From: Sphingomonadales bacterium
Lineage (GTDB): Bacteria; Pseudomonadota; Alphaproteobacteria; Sphingomonadales; Sphingomonadaceae
NCBI GenBank assembly: GCA_016707885.1
Contig: JADJGU010000002.1
Location: 310,001-374,000 of the forward strand
Direction of reading: 5' to 3'
Length of the DNA stretch: 64,000 bases
Shown here: piece by piece, positions 61,523 to 64,000 of the stretch
How positions within the stretch are numbered: the first letter of the stretch is position 1
Layout of the letters: each line of letters begins with the position of its first letter
The notes under the pieces: generated by a model
The model's input: only the letters and a program-made list of their open reading frames with translations
The model's database searches: none
Told to the model about the DNA's origin: nothing
Position numbers and translations under genes: made by a program

Positions 61523-62218
61523 TTACTCCGCCAATATAGCTTGGTGGCGCGCCGATATAAGCTGCCAAAGGCCTTTTTGCTGCGCCAACATCTGTTCGCA
61601 GCCGAAAAGCATGGCGCGCTGGATAGCCGCAGAGTTTGCAAGATCGCTAATCAATGACAGGCTGTTTCGCTGATCGGGCAATGTGCATGCCGGTGCTTCG
61701 ATGCCCAACGAAATGGCGACTCGATCCAGCACAGGTCGGGTTGACTGCCAATCAAGGACAAAGGCAACGGCAGCCCCGGCAGCTGTGCCTTTGCGGTCGG
61801 ATGTCGCCAGCATGTTAATGCTGCGCGATTGTCCTTCGACAACCGCGTTGACTCTATCTTGCCCGACATGCCTGTGTACCGGGCCGGCTGCAACCGTTAG
61901 CTGGTTCAGAAACTTGCGTTCCAGCACAAAGGCTTCAATCGACTGCACCAGCCATTCGCGCGCCTCCTGCTCGATAATTTTGGTCGCCGCATGATCGACT
62001 ATGCCTGGGTGGCGACCATGCGTCACATTCAGGAAATGGGCAATGTCCGCCTTCAGCGCAGGGCGACTGATTTTGACGGCCAACCGCAGATCCGTCCCAT
62101 AGGCGCTTTTGTCCAGAAAATTGGCCAGCGGCTCTGTAACTGGCAAGCTTCCTTGCGCAGCAACAAGTTCGGCAAACTGCGTTCCGAAATTTGCGCTGTC
62201 AGCGGCGGTTTGCAGCAT
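61523..62218 (-). CDS. Hypothetical soluble protein
   Basis: 231 aa, no signal peptide or membrane helix. A helical, Ala/Leu-rich sequence with EREWLVQSIEAFVLERKFL-like and GPVHRHVGQDR segments; no known motif recognised. Codon use resembles neighbouring genes, and a clear reading frame with ATG start and 115-bp gap to rpoD supports it as real. Possibly lineage-restricted. Confidence 0.7.
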   Translation of the reverse strand: MLQTAADSANFGTQFAELVAAQGSLPVTEPLANFLDKSAYGTDLRLAVKISRPALKADIAHFLNVTHGRHPGIVDHAATKIIEQEAREWLVQSIEAFVLERKFLNQLTVAAGPVHRHVGQDRVNAVVEGQSRSINMLATSDRKGTAAGAAVAFVLDWQSTRPVLDRVAISLGIEAPACTLPDQRNSLSLISDLANSAAIQRAMLFGCEQMLAQQKGLWQLISARHQAILAE

Positions 62219-62297
62219 GCGTTACTCCGGTCCATAGCGTCGACATGACGATGGCTCGGGATAGGCCGTAGCAAAAAGAGATAAATGCAAAGTTTAC

Positions 62298-62321
62298 GCG
62301 GAGCCATTTTACAAGCTCCGC
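62298..62321 (-). terminator. Candidate terminator of rpoD
   Basis: GCGGAGC and GCTCCGC arms form a 7-bp stem with a 10-nt loop, 13-36 bp past the rpoD stop. There is no strong T-run, so it could be a Rho-assisted or processing element. Confidence 0.45.
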
Positions 62322-62333
62322 ATAATCAAGTAT

Positions 62334-64000
62334 TTATTGGTCGAGGAAGGAGCGCATCTTGCGGCTACGGCTAGGGTGCTTCAGCTTGCGCAGCGCTTTT
62401 GCTTCAATCTGGCGGATACGTTCGCGTGTGACAGAGAATTGTTGACCAACCTCTTCCAGCGTGTGGTCGGTGTTCATACCGATACCGAAACGCATGCGCA
62501 GCACACGTTCTTCGCGCGGCGTGAGCGAGGCCAGAACGCGGGTGACCGTTTCCTTCAGGTTAGCCTGAATGGCGGCATCGACAGGAATGATCGCATTCTT
62601 GTCTTCGATGAAATCGCCCAGATGCGAATCTTCTTCGTCGCCGATCGGCGTTTCGAGCGAAATCGGTTCCTTGGCGATCTTCATCACCTTGCGAACCTTT
62701 TCCAACGGCATCGAAAGGCGTTCTGCCATTTCTTCCGGCGTCGGCTCACGCCCCTGTTCATGCAGAAACTGACGGCTCGTGCGCACCAGTTTGTTGATCG
62801 TTTCGATCATGTGCACAGGAATACGGATCGTGCGCGCTTGGTCCGCGATTGAACGTGTAATCGCCTGCCTAATCCACCAGGTGGCATAGGTGCTGAATTT
62901 GTAGCCTCGGCGATATTCGAATTTATCGACCGCCTTCATCAGGCCGATATTGCCTTCCTGAATGAGGTCGAGGAATTGCAGGCCGCGATTGGTGTATTTC
63001 TTGGCGATTGAAATCACGAGGCGCAGATTGGCCTCCACCATTTCCTTCTTTGCGATGCGCGCCTCGCGTTCGCCCTTTTGCACCATGTTCACGATGCGAC
63101 GGAATTCGTTAAGGCTCATGCCCGTATTGGCCGCGATGTCAGAGATTTCACCTCGAATGCGCTCGACGGCATCTACCTCATTCTCGGCAAATTTGGCCCA
63201 TTTCTTGTCGAGCGCCGAAACGCTTTCCAGCCAACCCTCATCAAGCTCATGGCCCATATAGCGGTCGAGGAAATCCTTGCGCGGCACTTTGTGGCGTTCG
63301 GCGAGGCGCAGCATCTGGCCGCCGAGCGCGGTCAGGCGACGGTTGAAGGAATAAAGCTGGTCGACCAGATATTCGATCTTGTTGGCATGGAACTGTACGC
63401 TTTCAACTTCAGCGGTCAGGTCTTCGCGCAGCTTTTGATATTTGTTTTCCGAATTTTTGGAGAACTCGCCGCTCGTTGCCATCGCAATCATGCGGTCGTT
63501 CTGTATCTTGGAAAACTGCTTAAACAGGCTAGCAATTGTCGCAAAGCGTTCGAGCGCAGCGGGCTTCAAGGCCTCTTCCATCTGGGCAAGGCTGAGGGTG
63601 TTGTCTTCCTCTTCCTCTTCCACCGGACGCGCACGGCGTTCGGTCATATCGTCTTCATCCTCGTCGGCGCTCTGCTCTTCCTCAATATCTTCCTCTTCCT
63701 TATAGGAAGGGCCGGCGGTTGCTTCGCTGATTTCGCCGTCGCCTTCATCCTCACCGTCTTCAGTCAGGTTTTCGGGCGCGGGTTCTTTCGAAAGCATCGC
63801 ATCGAGATCGAGGATTTCACGCAGCTGCATCTCGCCATTGTTCAGTGCGTTCGACCATTCGATGATCGCGTGGAAAGTTATCGGGCTTTCGCATAGCCCG
63901 AGAATCATTGTGTCCCGGCCAGCTTCAATGCGCTTGGCGATCGCGATTTCGCCTTCGCGGCTGAGCAACTCAACAGCGCCCATTTCGCGCAAATACATAC
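62334..64000 (-). CDS. rpoD: RNA polymerase sigma factor RpoD (5'-truncated by window edge)
   Basis: At least 555 residues of the primary sigma factor; the N-terminus lies beyond base 64000. The sequence enters at region 1.2 (MYLREMG...). A very acidic non-conserved insertion (about residues 80-130) precedes region 2, which reads NLRLVISIAKKYTNRGL, IQEGNIGLMKAVDKFEYRRG and TYATWWIRQAI. Region 3 and the region 4 helix-turn-helix TLEEVGQQFSVTRERIRQIEAKAL follow. This is the vegetative sigma factor, essential. Confidence 0.98.
   Translation of the reverse strand, partial: MYLREMGAVELLSREGEIAIAKRIEAGRDTMILGLCESPITFHAIIEWSNALNNGEMQLREILDLDAMLSKEPAPENLTEDGEDEGDGEISEATAGPSYKEEEDIEEEQSADEDEDDMTERRARPVEEEEEDNTLSLAQMEEALKPAALERFATIASLFKQFSKIQNDRMIAMATSGEFSKNSENKYQKLREDLTAEVESVQFHANKIEYLVDQLYSFNRRLTALGGQMLRLAERHKVPRKDFLDRYMGHELDEGWLESVSALDKKWAKFAENEVDAVERIRGEISDIAANTGMSLNEFRRIVNMVQKGEREARIAKKEMVEANLRLVISIAKKYTNRGLQFLDLIQEGNIGLMKAVDKFEYRRGYKFSTYATWWIRQAITRSIADQARTIRIPVHMIETINKLVRTSRQFLHEQGREPTPEEMAERLSMPLEKVRKVMKIAKEPISLETPIGDEEDSHLGDFIEDKNAIIPVDAAIQANLKETVTRVLASLTPREERVLRMRFGIGMNTDHTLEEVGQQFSVTRERIRQIEAKALRKLKHPSRSRKMRSFLDQ

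Noticed and set aside
63078..63896. 272-codon plus-strand ORF opposite rpoD
   Set aside because: It is the mirror of the acidic and helical rpoD coding sequence. It lacks a ribosome-binding site and has no recognisable domain, whereas rpoD is unmistakable.
1..64000. CRISPR arrays, insertion sequences, prophage or integron genes
   Set aside because: No direct-repeat arrays, transposase or integrase motifs were seen; the window looks like core chromosome.

Overview
The window reads as a continuous piece of an alphaproteobacterial chromosome, most probably from Sphingomonadales (Sphingomonadaceae, in the Sphingorhabdus/Sphingopyxis range). The placement is an inference from four things: a DivL-type tyrosine pseudo-kinase beside tsaE-amgK-murU-addB-addA-trxA, alphaproteobacterial AddAB instead of RecBCD, an sdhE-mfd block divergent from recG, and moderately GC-rich DNA. 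There is no insertion sequence, integrase, phage gene or CRISPR array. Coding density is very high and no stretch over 300 bases lacks a gene.

Layout. 1-8.1 kb, almost all on the minus strand: a partial methyltransferase, Fe superoxide dismutase, a nitroreductase, a PuuD-like membrane protein, then the tightly coupled dapF-mtaB-ftsY-yciB operon and a GGDEF/EAL protein. 8.2-13.2 kb, plus strand: the ffh-rpsP-rimM-trmD-rplS translation/secretion operon, then asd. 13.2-24.3 kb: a secreted EreA/ChaN-like protein, an HCCA-isomerase/DsbA-like protein, a marR-emrA-emrB efflux operon, a hydrolase, an M2 (ACE-like) peptidase, an SDR, AMP nucleosidase and a peroxiredoxin. 24.5-37.9 kb, plus strand: a small secreted Cys protein, ahcY with a conspicuous leader, then divL-tsaE-amgK-murU-addB-addA (all start/stop overlaps) and trxA. 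37.9-43.2 kb: argJ (minus), a short secreted ORF placed like secM just upstream of secA, a TauE/SafE permease and tRNA-Asn. 43.2-52.6 kb: moaA-nadK, a diguanylate-phosphodiesterase-type EAL protein, sdhE-mfd divergent from recG, and a PilZ protein. 52.6-64 kb: tyrS; a DOMON-like/NamZ-like/MFS operon; a VWA protein and a MoxR ATPase separated by a soluble chemoreceptor-like protein and a DUF817 membrane protein; an unknown protein; and the 3' part of rpoD.

How the genes work together. Both SRP-pathway GTPases (Ffh, FtsY) and SecA are present, giving the targeting and motor parts of protein export. dapF and asd supply diaminopimelate, and murU/amgK recycle N-acetylmuramate. A NamZ-like hydrolase with an adjacent MFS carrier could feed that recycling route. 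mfd, recG and addAB cover transcription-coupled and recombination repair. Two EAL proteins and a PilZ protein belong to cyclic-di-GMP signalling, and DivL to cell-cycle control.

Most worth a second look: the signal-peptide-bearing ORF plus alternative hairpins in front of secA; the perfect 8-bp-arm palindrome and the Shine-Dalgarno-sequestering hairpin in front of ahcY; the H-to-Y substitution in DivL; and the NamZ-MFS plus AmgK-MurU combination. All calls were made by eye from sequence and motifs; no database search was possible.
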